A stretch of DNA of 18,662 nt from Chitinophagales bacterium (GTDB taxonomy: Bacteria > Bacteroidota > Bacteroidia > Chitinophagales > Saprospiraceae). Shown one piece after another: positions 1 to 8,524 of the stretch (positions within the stretch are counted from its first letter, which is position 1; the number at the start of each line of letters is the position of its first letter). The stretch spans positions 1 through 18,662 of the forward strand of contig JAAFHQ010000021.1 of the NCBI GenBank assembly GCA_013298445.1, in the 5' to 3' direction. The notes under the pieces were generated by a model. That model did not search any database and was not told the origin of the DNA. It saw nothing but the letters and a program-made list of their open reading frames with translations. The position numbers and the translations under genes are program-made.

Positions 1-121
1 CGATCAGGGGAGCTTGTTTTTCATCCAGAATTTTCAGTTCAAAGGGAAGATCGGTGCTCACTTGGGCCCAAGCAGTGGCTACTAAAAGACTCAACAAAAT
101 GGCAATTCCGTACCCGCGCAT
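1..121 (-). CDS. Secreted protein, 5' end only (cut by window edge)
   Basis: Only the first 40 codons are present, read from the ATG at 121 down to the window edge. The N-terminus (MRGYGIAILLSLLVATAWAQ) is a clear Sec signal peptide: an Arg near the start, a hydrophobic core, and an AWA-Q cleavage site typical of Bacteroidota exported proteins. The next residues, VSTDLPFELKILDEKQAPLI, resemble the first strand of a carboxypeptidase-regulatory-like domain (the pattern of D, a short turn, then P-L-I/V), as found at the N-terminus of TonB-dependent receptors and other surface proteins. That family guess is an inference from very few residues. It lies downstream of, and in the same direction as, the propeller gene at 294-1298, separated from it by a long hairpin. 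Nothing can be said about the mature protein. Confidence 0.7.
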   Translation of the reverse strand, partial: MRGYGIAILLSLLVATAWAQVSTDLPFELKILDEKQAPLI

Positions 122-165
122 GTGTTTCGATTTTCGTGAGTGTAAAAGATTAAAAGTACTAGCAG

Positions 166-272
166 CTTAGGTGTTACCTTTGGTGCCTTAAGTTTCTTAG
201 GTGGTGAAAAAACAGTGAGCGGCACATTTTTTTACCACCTAAGAAACTTAAGGCACTAAAGAATCACCTAAG
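166..272. repeat. Long inverted repeat (about 46-nt arms), probable terminator of the 294-1298 gene
   Basis: The left arm 166-212 and right arm 227-272 are inverted copies. The inner 23 nt (183-205 against 234-256) match perfectly, and an A-run faces a T-run at the loop, adding about 6-7 more pairs. The outer part (CTTAGGTG against CACCTAAG) matches after a few mismatches. In RNA this is a hairpin of roughly 40 bp with a 14-nt loop. It sits between the stop of the minus-strand propeller gene (294) and the start of the next minus-strand gene (121), where a terminator or RNA-stabilising hairpin would lie. A 21-nt piece of it recurs inverted at 1415-1435. Confidence 0.8.
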
Positions 273-293
273 GCATGATGTACCCAGCCCATG

Positions 294-1298
294 TCAATTG
301 ACCAACTTACCGATCCGGCCACCGCCGCCAGCGAAATAGACAGCGCTTCCATTTTTAGCCTTGCGGCAAACGTGGAAACTTTCCTTGCTGATCCAGGACC
401 AGTTTTTGCCTTCATCGGTCGTGAAATCCACCCCATTCAGACCGCAGGCGATCCAGTTTTTTTGCCCCAAATACTCCACACAACTGCGGTAGCCATGTGG
501 ACCATTTTTGGGCGCGGTAAATGTTTTGCCCCCATTGGTAGAAACGAAGCAATTGAGTGTCGTCGAATCCTTGGTCATAAAATCTCCTCCGACTACAATG
601 AGCGTTTTTTTGCCTTTGAGCGCGATGGAGTTGGAACCAGTGGTTTCTTTGCCCTGGATCAAAGGGAGTTTTGTTTTTTTGCCCGACAGAAACAAGTTGG
701 CTTGTTTTCCCCCGCTGGCCAAAACGTATTGAGCAGGACCGTACAATCGAACATTGGTGCCACTGCTGGCAAAAAAGGCTTCTCCCGTGGCTACGGCTGG
801 TCGTTCAGTCATTGGGATTTCCTGCCAGCTGTTGCCGCCATCGGCAGTTTGGGCCATAAATACCCGGCCTTGGAGTGGGTCGCCGATGACGATGCCATGC
901 TGCGCGTCTACAAAATCCATGGCGTCCAAAAACATGGAAGTATCGCGATTTTCGTAGACTTTCGTCCAGCTTAAGCCTGCGTCGGTGGTTTTGAGGATGT
1001 AGGCCGGTGACGCAATGCCCATGATGATGGCGGTTTGGGCATCAAAAGCTTCAATGTCGCGGAAGTCGGTTTTTTCGTATCCTTTGACACTCAGCCATTG
1101 CCAACTTTTGCCCCCATCAATGGAGCGGCCTACGGTTCCGGAGCTACCACTTACCCAGAGCGTTTGGTCGTCGACTACACTTAAGCCTCGAAAAGAACTT
1201 TTGGTACCGGCACTGAGTACTTGCACACTTTGAGCGGAACTGAAGATGGACAGGATACAGCCGAGCAGCAGGAGATAATGTTTGGTTTTGACATACAT
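294..1298 (-). CDS. Secreted BNR/Ycf48-like beta-propeller protein
   Basis: This is a 334-residue exported protein. The chosen ATG at 1298 puts a signal peptide at the very N-terminus (MYVKTKHYLLLLGCILSIFS, cleavage near SAQ-S). The same frame stays open upstream to 1478, but that would bury the signal peptide behind 60 residues of repeat-derived sequence. Five Asp-box (BNR) motifs are visible: SIDGGKSW, TTDAGLSW, TADGGNSW, STNGGKTF and TTDEGKNW. These mark blades of a sialidase/Ycf48-type propeller. Relatives are annotated as YCF48-related or 'oxidoreductase' proteins; the sequence supports a fold, not an enzyme activity, and no catalytic residues can be assigned. The Cys in LLLGC fits a lipobox, but the hydrophobic run before it is very short, so ordinary signal-peptidase cleavage is preferred. 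The gene is transcribed alone, flanked on both sides by related repeat sequence. Confidence 0.85.
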   Translation of the reverse strand: MYVKTKHYLLLLGCILSIFSSAQSVQVLSAGTKSSFRGLSVVDDQTLWVSGSSGTVGRSIDGGKSWQWLSVKGYEKTDFRDIEAFDAQTAIIMGIASPAYILKTTDAGLSWTKVYENRDTSMFLDAMDFVDAQHGIVIGDPLQGRVFMAQTADGGNSWQEIPMTERPAVATGEAFFASSGTNVRLYGPAQYVLASGGKQANLFLSGKKTKLPLIQGKETTGSNSIALKGKKTLIVVGGDFMTKDSTTLNCFVSTNGGKTFTAPKNGPHGYRSCVEYLGQKNWIACGLNGVDFTTDEGKNWSWISKESFHVCRKAKNGSAVYFAGGGGRIGKLVN

Positions 1299-1414
1299 GG
1301 TTAAAGCAATTGAATGCTGCTCGAATCGGTGGTGGTCGGCAGCAATATTAGGACAATAAGTTTGGATAAAATTCACCCTTTTGGGGGTAAATAGGAAATA
1401 TGCAGAGAAGAAGT

Positions 1415-1435
1415 TTTTTTCACCACCTAAGAAAC
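1415..1435. repeat. Inverted copy of part of the 166-272 palindrome
   Basis: Bases 1415-1435 are the exact reverse complement of 192-212 (21 of 21). The similarity fades just beyond, where AAACCTAGTGCA replaces AAACTTAAGGCA. Only half of the palindrome is present here, upstream of the 294-1298 gene, so that gene is bracketed by inverted copies about 1.2 kb apart. No target-site duplication or transposase is visible. Confidence 0.75.
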
Positions 1436-1503
1436 CTAGTGCATGCCGATTACCCCCAAATCTGCGCATTGAATGCAAAATCGAACTGTTGCCTCAGAAC
1501 CCC

Positions 1504-1608
1504 CTGCTCCTGAAGGGGAGTACAGTTTACGTTAGCTTAAGAATTAACTTTTTTGAAGGAGTTGTTTTATCTTATGCTTACCGAAAATGTACTCCCCTTC
1601 AGGGGCAG
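1504..1608. repeat. 20-nt inverted repeat with CCTGAAGGGGAGTAC arm
   Basis: The arms 1504-1523 and 1589-1608 are inverted copies with one mismatch in 20. The core CCTGAAGGGGAGTAC is exact, and the arms are separated by 65 nt. A third, shorter relative (CCTTCAGGGG) is at 1769-1778. The repeat lies in the non-coding stretch 1299-1839. In the minus-strand sense it is downstream of the lipoprotein gene and upstream of the propeller gene. Confidence 0.7.
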
Positions 1609-1769
1609 AGTCGATCAGTTCTAGATTTGGAAGTAGGATCTGGCGCGGTAGAGACGCACGGCCGTGCGTCTCTACAATGTTTTACGTAACGCAACAATAT
1701 TCATTCACCCCGAAATAACAGATCCGAAGGTGAATGTACCTATTGGAAATTAGAACTGATCGACCCTGC
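1605..1769. repeat. 19-nt inverted repeat enclosing a perfect palindrome
   Basis: The arms 1605-1623 and 1751-1769 (core GTCGATCAGTTCTA and its reverse complement) match at 18 of 19 positions. The left arm overlaps the end of the 1504-1608 repeat. The enclosed segment contains the perfect palindrome at 1648-1675 and a further 8-bp inverted pair (CATTCACC at 1702-1709, GGTGAATG at 1729-1736). The whole could fold into a branched structure. Confidence 0.7.
1648..1675. repeat. Perfect 28-nt palindrome (GTAGAGACGCACGG half-site)
   Basis: The half-site GTAGAGACGCACGG is followed immediately by its exact reverse complement, with no spacer. It lies in an AT-richer non-coding context and resembles a dispersed REP-type element. 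From memory, similar GAGACGCACG palindromes recur in other bacterial genomes, but no search was run. No gene for mobilising it is in the window. Confidence 0.8.
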
Positions 1770-1839
1770 CTTCAGGGGTCGGGGGTTTTGAGGCCAAGGT
1801 AAAGTGTTCAATATCAACAATGAATCAATGTTTTTAGAT

Positions 1840-4800
1840 TCACCGCTTCCTCCAAGCCATTGCCCCCAGGTTATTCCGCGCAATCAAAACCGTCCCATCT
1901 TTGAGTGTAGCCAGTTTTCGGCCCTGGCCATTTACCCAGAAACCACTTTGGGCCGGGTTCATGGCCGTCCAGGATTTGCCCTTGCGACTGAGTACACAAC
2001 CATAATCCGCATCATAACGCCCCAAGCCGGGCCGGATGCCGTACCAGTTGCCTACACTCAAGATTTCATTTTGGCCATCGCCATTGAGGTCCGTTTGGGT
2101 GAAGTTGAATATTGGTGCCAATTGGGTTTCGATTGGGAGAGGGGCCAGGCTATATTGCCCCTTGCCCTGGTATTTGCCCCAGGAGGAAGCAAAATTGACC
2201 GCCCGGTGATGGGTTGCGCCCTTCAACATCTCAGCGGTAAACACCTGTTCAAAGCCACATTCCGCAAAGGGGCGGTATTCCAGGAACTGTTTTTTCAGGA
2301 TGTTCAATTGGCTGGTCAGTTCGTCTTTGCTGACGTAGGTGTATCTACGTCCCTGTTTGTAATAGGTGAGGATGGGGTCGGTTTGGTAGTTTTGATCAAA
2401 ATCTTTGACGTACAATTCCACGGGAAGCTCGGGCGAGGCTTTTAATTCGGCGTTCAAGCCCAAATTGCCCAACAGCAAGTCTTTTTTGCCATCCAAATCA
2501 TAATCCACTGCCATTACTGTATTCCACCAACCTTCGGAATTGGGGATTTGATTGAGTTTGAATTGACTTTTTTGAATGGAAAAAACACAAACGGGCATCC
2601 ATTCTCCAACTACGACCAATTGAAGTCCATCAGCTTGTTCTACGATGCATGCATCACTCACCATGCCGATTTTTTGTAGCTCCGGCGCTACCTGGGCCGT
2701 TACGTCCTTGAAGTGGCCTTTGCCATCGTTTTGATACAAATGGCTATCTGGTACCAAACCATAGGAAGGAAAAATAGAGCGACTGCCTACGAATAAATCC
2801 AGTGCACCATCGCCATTAAAATCAAAGGGCACCACGCAAGAACCATCGCTGTAATCCAGGGGCAGGGCAAAAATGTCCTGTGAAAATTTGCCTTGGCCAT
2901 CATTGAATAGCAAGACGTCTAGGAGGGAAGCATTTTTGCCCGAATACTGATGACCCCCAGTGACGAGGTACACATCTAAATCTCCATCCTGATCGGCATC
3001 AAAAAACGCTGCGTCCACCATTTCCTGGGTGGAATCAACGGACAAGTTTTGCCCCGTAAACTTTCCGGCACTGAGCTGTTTGTACAAAAACACACCACGA
3101 CCAGCCAGCAATACATCTTCCAAACCATTGCCATCCACATCACCTATGGCCATCGCTGGGCCTTGCGTGGAGAGCATATGGGGCATGAGTTGTTCGTGGT
3201 CGAAGTCGATGTGCTCGTTTTCGGAGTGCTGGTAGTTCAGGCCCGCTTGGGTGGCAATTTCCTGCAAGAAGCTGCCTTGAACATTGGGAATAGCGGCATC
3301 TTTTACCTGCTGATAGGCGATTTTTAATTGTTGATCGGCTTTGACATTGCGCAGCTGTTGCACTTTACCATTTGGCCAGTGCAGTTCCAGCATTTCCACT
3401 TTATTGGCCTTACCCAGTCCAAAATGTAGGACTGGCTCCACAGCGGATTGAAAACCACGGGTGCTGTACAATTCCTGGATTTGTTCTTTGCCATCCGCGA
3501 CAATGCGGACGCGGGTACCAAACCCAAAGGGATTTTTTCCTGGCAGTTGTAAACGGATGCTCAACCAGTGCTGGTCGGCTTGGCTTTGCGCCGTGTTTTC
3601 GTAGAGACTAGCGGGTTCATTCAAGTTGTTCAGCACCAAATCCAGGTCGCCATCCTGATCGAAGTCTGCATAAGCTGCGCCATTGGAACAACCTGTGAAA
3701 TTGAGCCCCCAGGCGGCGGAAACATCGTCAAATTGCAGGTCGCCCATATTGCGGTAGGCAAAATTAGCAACTTTGCCAAAGGGCATTTTTTCTACCAAAG
3801 CCAAGTCAGGTGCCGATTGTTGAACGCTGCTGTTGGAGCTAAACTTGAGGTAATCCAAATCGTTGGGCCGCCGCCAGATGCCGTTGCCGATGAAGAGGTC
3901 TTTCCAGCCATCGTTGTCAAAATCGGCGAGCAAGGGCGCCCAACTCCAATCGCTGGCATTGATGCCCGCCAGTTGGCCGATTTCTGAAAACCCTGGATGT
4001 TGCTGCCCCGGAACTACGCCACGATTGAGCTGCAACATGTTGCGGGGGTATTGGAAATGATAGCCGTAGTTGAGTTTGGCCTGAAAGATGTTGTAAGGAT
4101 CGGCGCCGACAGAGCTTTTATTGATGCGCTCGTCGTTGGCTTTCATGTCCATCGTGACCAGGTCCATCCAGCCGTCGTTGTTGATGTCGGCCAGGTCATT
4201 GCCCATCGAAAAGGTGCTGGTATGGCCCATGGATTGGGCCACTGCTTCCTGAAAAGTGCCATCGCCTTGGTTGAAATACAGGTAATCGTTTTCGTGAAAA
4301 TCGTTGGACACGTAGATGTCGGGCCAAGCGTCGTTGTTGAGGTCACCTATGGCGATGCCCAATCCAAAGCCGATTTTACTGCCATAAATGCCTGCATTAA
4401 CACTGACGTCTTCAAAACGATCGCCATTGTTGCGGTACAAACGATCGCCGGATCGTTCGTCGCGGTTGGTGCGGATGGTTGCGCGGTTGTAGTTTTCGGC
4501 GTCGTGGATGGAATGGTTGAGCAGGTAGCAGTCCAGATCACCGTCGCGGTCGTAGTCAAAAAAAGCAGCCTGGGTGGAAAAGCCGACAAAGTCGAGGCCG
4601 TATTTCGCGGCTTGCTCGCTGAATTTCCCTTTGCCGTCGTTGATGTACAATTGGTTGCGGCCATGTAGGGTTTTGTATAGCCCCACCTGGCATACGTAAA
4701 TGTCCAAAGCCCCATCGCCATTGACATCGGCCATGGTTACGCCCGTTGACCAGCCTCCATTTTGCTGGATGCCAGCTTCCTTGGAAACGTCCTTAAATTT

Positions 4801-5097
4801 TAGCCCACCACGATTGAAGTACAATTTATTTTCGCCCTGGTTGGCGGTAAAAAACAAATCGGGTAGTTGATCCCCATTGAGGTCACCCGTGGCTACCCCG
4901 CCACCGTTGTAGTAGTAGAGGTATTCGATGATGTTGAAATCTTCTGTTTCATGCAGGGTATTGGCAAAGTCAATGCTGGACTGAGCGGCGGGAACAGTTT
5001 TAAAAAGTGTATGATTAGTCGATTTTTGACACGAAAAAACTACACAGCAGAGGCACAGGTACAGCAATAAATGGCCTTTTGGTTGCACAAACAGCAT
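1840..5097 (-). CDS. Large FG-GAP/VCBS repeat lipoprotein with ASPIC/UnbV domain (CRTAC1-like)
   Basis: This 1085-residue protein is probably a surface lipoprotein. The N-terminus is hydrophobic and ends in VVFSC, a plausible lipobox. Twelve calcium-binding loops of the FG-GAP/VCBS type are readable: seven before and five after a central ASPIC/UnbV domain at about residues 511-590. Examples are DLNGDQLPD, DVNGDGALD, DYDRDGDLD and DFDQDGDLD. The ASPIC domain shows GFGTRVRI, TRGFQS, HFGLG and WPNGK. Such propellers occur in Bacteroidota surface proteins of mostly unknown ligand, so no enzyme activity is claimed. The frame is open up to an ATG at 5172, but that ATG lies in the arm of a hairpin and upstream of a TATCTTTG promoter element at 5120-5127. 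The start at 5097 has AAAGGA just upstream and gives a clean lipoprotein signal. It follows the SusC-like gene, separated by a long hairpin, so it is probably transcribed from its own promoter. Confidence 0.9.
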   Translation of the reverse strand: MLFVQPKGHLLLYLCLCCVVFSCQKSTNHTLFKTVPAAQSSIDFANTLHETEDFNIIEYLYYYNGGGVATGDLNGDQLPDLFFTANQGENKLYFNRGGLKFKDVSKEAGIQQNGGWSTGVTMADVNGDGALDIYVCQVGLYKTLHGRNQLYINDGKGKFSEQAAKYGLDFVGFSTQAAFFDYDRDGDLDCYLLNHSIHDAENYNRATIRTNRDERSGDRLYRNNGDRFEDVSVNAGIYGSKIGFGLGIAIGDLNNDAWPDIYVSNDFHENDYLYFNQGDGTFQEAVAQSMGHTSTFSMGNDLADINNDGWMDLVTMDMKANDERINKSSVGADPYNIFQAKLNYGYHFQYPRNMLQLNRGVVPGQQHPGFSEIGQLAGINASDWSWAPLLADFDNDGWKDLFIGNGIWRRPNDLDYLKFSSNSSVQQSAPDLALVEKMPFGKVANFAYRNMGDLQFDDVSAAWGLNFTGCSNGAAYADFDQDGDLDLVLNNLNEPASLYENTAQSQADQHWLSIRLQLPGKNPFGFGTRVRIVADGKEQIQELYSTRGFQSAVEPVLHFGLGKANKVEMLELHWPNGKVQQLRNVKADQQLKIAYQQVKDAAIPNVQGSFLQEIATQAGLNYQHSENEHIDFDHEQLMPHMLSTQGPAMAIGDVDGNGLEDVLLAGRGVFLYKQLSAGKFTGQNLSVDSTQEMVDAAFFDADQDGDLDVYLVTGGHQYSGKNASLLDVLLFNDGQGKFSQDIFALPLDYSDGSCVVPFDFNGDGALDLFVGSRSIFPSYGLVPDSHLYQNDGKGHFKDVTAQVAPELQKIGMVSDACIVEQADGLQLVVVGEWMPVCVFSIQKSQFKLNQIPNSEGWWNTVMAVDYDLDGKKDLLLGNLGLNAELKASPELPVELYVKDFDQNYQTDPILTYYKQGRRYTYVSKDELTSQLNILKKQFLEYRPFAECGFEQVFTAEMLKGATHHRAVNFASSWGKYQGKGQYSLAPLPIETQLAPIFNFTQTDLNGDGQNEILSVGNWYGIRPGLGRYDADYGCVLSRKGKSWTAMNPAQSGFWVNGQGRKLATLKDGTVLIARNNLGAMAWRKR

Positions 5098-5119
5098 AAT
5101 GGTCAATCCTTTTGAACTA

Positions 5120-5127
5120 CAAAGATA
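5120..5127 (-). promoter_or_regulatory. Bacteroidota -7 element (TATCTTTG) for the FG-GAP lipoprotein gene
   Basis: On the minus strand, TATCTTTG matches the Bacteroidota -7 consensus TAnnTTTG, 22 bases before the ATG at 5097. No TTTG is seen 19-21 nt further upstream, so the -33 part is weak. Its position argues against the upstream ATG at 5172. Confidence 0.5.
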
Positions 5128-5156
5128 TAAACCTGGGCTTTGTTTAGGGGCGATAA

Positions 5157-5257
5157 AAAAATAAGTGCTCATTTTGCCAGAGGATTAGATAAGTAAACGT
5201 TTCATTTCAAGTGTCTTATCTAATCCTCTGGCTTAGGAAAAATGAGCACTTATTTTT
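5157..5257 (-). terminator. Very long hairpin, probable terminator of the SusC-like gene
   Basis: The inner arms 5176-5193 and 5215-5232 pair perfectly over 18 bp. The outer arms 5157-5175 and 5238-5257 pair over about 19 bp. The only interruption is a 5-nt bulge (5233-5237), and the loop is 21 nt. Read on the minus strand, the hairpin begins about 22 nt after the SusC-like stop and ends in a T-run. It contains the in-frame ATG at 5172 that artificially extends the next gene. Confidence 0.75.
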
Positions 5258-5279
5258 GCCCCACTACTTAGTCCTTTGC

Positions 5280-8200
5280 TTACAATTTTAGCGTAGCACC
5301 GAATACTAAAGTTTGGGTGAGGGGGTAGCGACCGCGGTCAAAGATGCTCAAATCCCGATTTGATCCGTAATAATTGGGGTTGACAATGCCGGGCAACAAG
5401 GGCGTGCCTACATTAGATAGCCGCACTTCGGGGTCGTTGCCAGTGAATGAACTGATAGTCAATAAATTTTGGGCGCTTAGGTACAGCTTCAGGTTGAATT
5501 TTTTTTGTGGTTTTTCGGGGAAATCAAAAGCAATACTCAGGTTTTCCAGGCGCATGAAGGATGCATTTTCTACAAAATAATCAGAAATAGGTGTGGTGTT
5601 ACTTCTCAATTTGGAGAAGTTTGGACTCAATGCTACCTCGGGTAAACTGTAACCTGGGTTGTCCTTTAAACGTTGTGGATTGGCGTAAAACAGGTTGAAT
5701 ACATTGAGCATATCATGCCCGATAGCACCTCGCCAAAACACATTGAGGGTAAATTGTTTCCACTGCAAAGTATTGTCCCAGCCCAAAGTCAAGTCAGGTT
5801 GGGCATTGCCCGTGACTTGGCGATCGCCGACCTCTTCAATTTGCCCATTGCCGTTTACATCTGCAGTTTTCCATTGCCCATTGGCGTCTATGCCATCGCT
5901 GCGGTAGGTATAAAACTGGCCGATGGGTTTTCCGGTTTCGAGCAATTGCAGGTAGCTGCAACAAAAGCCGGGGCTACCCGGCGAACCCGCTGGTAAACGA
6001 TCGACAGGAGGAATACCAAGAGTACTCACAGGGAAGGAGCTATTCAGCACCGTTCGGTTGTGCGCTACATTGATGTCGCTCTGCCACTTGAATGTACTAT
6101 TGTCGATGGCAGCTAGGTGGAGCTGGATTTCTACGCCCTGGTTGAGCAGTTCCATGCGGTTTTCAAAATAGGTATTGGAAAAAGCGGTCTCAGCACCTTC
6201 GGTGGAAATTGAATATTGCCACAACAAGTTGGAAGAGTGACTTTGGTAAATCTCCACTTGAACTTGCAGGCGCTGGTTCAATAATTCTGCCTCCAGTCCG
6301 ACATTCAATTCTTTGCGCTGCTCGGCTTGCAAGTTTGGGTTGGGTACAAAAGGATAATAAATGCCAGGTTTAAATTCCCCATTGACATAAGAGGGAACGC
6401 CGCCGGGCAGTACTACCAGTTCGGTAGCGTAGGTCTTTGGCGGAATATTGCCCGTGACGCCATAACCTGCCCGCAAGCGCAAATGATTGATGACCTGGCC
6501 TTGGGGAATGATTATTCCTCCCAGCGTTAAAGCAGGATAAAGTACCCATTTCTCAGCCCCCAAACGGGTAAAACCCTCACGGCGCAAGCTGCCCTGAGCA
6601 AACCAACGCTGGTTGAACGTATACGAGGTTTGCAAATACGCTGCTGGCATTTCATCACTTTCCCGATAAGGATCTTCCCGATCCAAAAAGTCAGGTTTCC
6701 CTTGCACATCAATCAAAGGGCGATAGGAAATCAGGCTTTCGGAAGTAGAAATACCGTCGCGGCGAATACCTCGGCCATCCCAACGCTGATAGGTGTAGCC
6801 CAGTTGAGTTTCGATTTGATGATTTTGTATCGCCCAGGTTTTTGCCACTTGTGCATCGACATACCAATGGCTGAGTTTGCGCTCTTCCCAGGAACTAAAG
6901 CCACTGTAGCCTCCAAAAATCCGTTCGGAGTCAGCCCAGCCATAGGTATCTTGATTGTGTTGGAAGGCAGTGTGTACTTTTCCTTTGAAGCCGGCTAGTA
7001 ACTCAAATTCTGCTTTTAAACCCGCCGTCGCGGTTTGAAAGCTGTTTTCAAAGGTTTGCCAGTTCAAAATGGCCAATGGGTTATTTAAGCCAAAAACATT
7101 CGGCTTGTAATACGTGCCACTCAGCGCCGTGGTATCCGAAAAAATCGGCGCGGTCGGGTTCATTAAAGCTGCATTGCGAAAAAGATCTGGATTGACCTCA
7201 CTATTGTTTCGCTTATTGATGGAAAAAAAGCCTTCGATCTTGCCTTTTCCTTTTTGAATGGCTTTGTTGAAATTCAATAAAGCATTGACCTGATCAAAAT
7301 TGGATTTTTGGGCAATGCCATCCACGTTCCGAAAATTAACGGCCAGACGGTAGCTGGAGCCCAAGGCCACCCCGTTTAATGCCAGGTTATGCGCCTGACT
7401 AAAACCAGTGCGGGAGATGAGTTGATACCAATCATTGTTTGCACCCAAGTCACGGTTTAGCCCCTGGAAGGTTCCATTGTTGCCAATGAGACGGCGGTAA
7501 GTGGCAGCGTCAATGCCGCGATCGGGATTGCTGGCGCGATCCATAGCCAGATAAGTGGAGTACACAAGGCCCCGGCTGCGCAAGGCCCCGGTTTTGGTCT
7601 GGATTTTGATCACACCATTGGCCCCTCTCATACCGTACATGGCCAGCGATGCAGCGTCTTTGATAACTTCGATGCTGGCAATATCCTGCGGGTCGATGGT
7701 CTGTAAACTTAGTCCGGGTATGCCATCCACCACGACCAGTGGCTGGGTATGATTGAACTGCTGGTTGTAACCATTGGCAGTGGGGAAATAGGAAAATCCA
7801 CGGTAAATGCCAGAATGCAGGCCTCGAATTTGAACTTGAAAATCTGCATTGGGATCACCTCCTGGGCGGGAAATGACTACGCCAGGGATTTTGCCCTGGA
7901 TGAGTTGGTAGGGATTGTAGCGGTTGCCGGGTGAGAAGGACTGAGCTGTAATTTTATTTGCTTGCAAGTGTTTGCGAACAGGAACCCAACAAACAAACAT
8001 GATTTCTTTGGCCGGAATATTAATAATGCTTTGTATCCCATCCCAAATAAAGGAGGTGTCACTAGGGGAAAACACCATATCGGGTGAACCCAAATGAATG
8101 GAAATGCTGTCCCCTGCTTTAGCATTCAGCTCAAAAAAGCCTTGATAATCAGTGTTGGTAGTTATTTTCCTTGATTGATTTTTTAATTGAATGGGATTGT

Positions 8201-8318
8201 ATATCGAGTCACCTAAATGTTTTACAATCACACGCCCTTTCCAATTTTGTGCCTGGAGCAAACCTGAGCACGACAAACACCAAAAAAGGATAAACAGAGA
8301 AGGTATTAGCTTTTGCAT
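5280..8318 (-). CDS. SusC/RagA-type TonB-dependent outer-membrane receptor
   Basis: This 1012-residue receptor would import a ligand across the outer membrane using TonB energy. In order: a signal peptide (about 1-24, ending LLQAQ); a carboxypeptidase-like domain (about 26-105, with TNTDYQGFFELNAKAGDSI); a plug at about 130-244; and a long beta-barrel ending in an aromatic/hydrophobic strand (TLVFGATLKL). The plug carries the SusC signatures LIQGKIPGVVISRPGGDPN, VQIRG, PLVVVDGIPG, IASIEVIKDAASLAMYG and MRGANGVIKI. The length is normal for the family. SusC proteins usually sit next to a SusD lipoprotein; none is in this window on either side. The next gene on the same strand is instead the FG-GAP/ASPIC lipoprotein. 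The ligand is unknown, and there is no glycan-degrading enzyme nearby to suggest one. Confidence 0.93.
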   Translation of the reverse strand: MQKLIPSLFILFWCLSCSGLLQAQNWKGRVIVKHLGDSIYNPIQLKNQSRKITTNTDYQGFFELNAKAGDSISIHLGSPDMVFSPSDTSFIWDGIQSIINIPAKEIMFVCWVPVRKHLQANKITAQSFSPGNRYNPYQLIQGKIPGVVISRPGGDPNADFQVQIRGLHSGIYRGFSYFPTANGYNQQFNHTQPLVVVDGIPGLSLQTIDPQDIASIEVIKDAASLAMYGMRGANGVIKIQTKTGALRSRGLVYSTYLAMDRASNPDRGIDAATYRRLIGNNGTFQGLNRDLGANNDWYQLISRTGFSQAHNLALNGVALGSSYRLAVNFRNVDGIAQKSNFDQVNALLNFNKAIQKGKGKIEGFFSINKRNNSEVNPDLFRNAALMNPTAPIFSDTTALSGTYYKPNVFGLNNPLAILNWQTFENSFQTATAGLKAEFELLAGFKGKVHTAFQHNQDTYGWADSERIFGGYSGFSSWEERKLSHWYVDAQVAKTWAIQNHQIETQLGYTYQRWDGRGIRRDGISTSESLISYRPLIDVQGKPDFLDREDPYRESDEMPAAYLQTSYTFNQRWFAQGSLRREGFTRLGAEKWVLYPALTLGGIIIPQGQVINHLRLRAGYGVTGNIPPKTYATELVVLPGGVPSYVNGEFKPGIYYPFVPNPNLQAEQRKELNVGLEAELLNQRLQVQVEIYQSHSSNLLWQYSISTEGAETAFSNTYFENRMELLNQGVEIQLHLAAIDNSTFKWQSDINVAHNRTVLNSSFPVSTLGIPPVDRLPAGSPGSPGFCCSYLQLLETGKPIGQFYTYRSDGIDANGQWKTADVNGNGQIEEVGDRQVTGNAQPDLTLGWDNTLQWKQFTLNVFWRGAIGHDMLNVFNLFYANPQRLKDNPGYSLPEVALSPNFSKLRSNTTPISDYFVENASFMRLENLSIAFDFPEKPQKKFNLKLYLSAQNLLTISSFTGNDPEVRLSNVGTPLLPGIVNPNYYGSNRDLSIFDRGRYPLTQTLVFGATLKL

Positions 8319-8524
8319 GAGTGTAAGCGTTCTGATGAATAATTAGGCGACTGATTACCAAACTACTTCAAGGCTAAGTTAACTATTTTAAATGTTTCAG
8401 GAAGGATTTTGTTTAATCGTGCTTCGAATTGGTTTTTTCACCCAAGCAGGCTATGCCAAAAAAGGCAGTTCCAACGATCTTTTGCTTCAGCCCATCGTTT
8501 TTCCCTGTATTCTCAACGACAATC

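Noticed and set aside
1255..1298. Lipoprotein signal (LLLGC) in the propeller protein
   Set aside because: The Cys is at residue 14 with only about five hydrophobic residues before it, and a normal cleavage site follows at SAQ-S.
192..1435. Transposon with terminal inverted repeats around the propeller gene
   Set aside because: There is no transposase, no target-site duplication, and the left copy is part of a larger palindrome, so the transposon reading is not supported. The repeat pair itself is kept as a finding.
1804..4668. Plus-strand open frames of 139-223 codons within 1804-4668
   Set aside because: They are the complement of the repetitive FG-GAP coding sequence, whose repeated Asp/Gly codons leave the opposite strand open. 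No signal, domain or start context was seen.
8319..8410. TAGTTTGG on the minus strand as a promoter for the SusC-like gene
   Set aside because: It misses the TAnnTTTG consensus by a one-base register shift and lacks a convincing -33 element, so it was not annotated.
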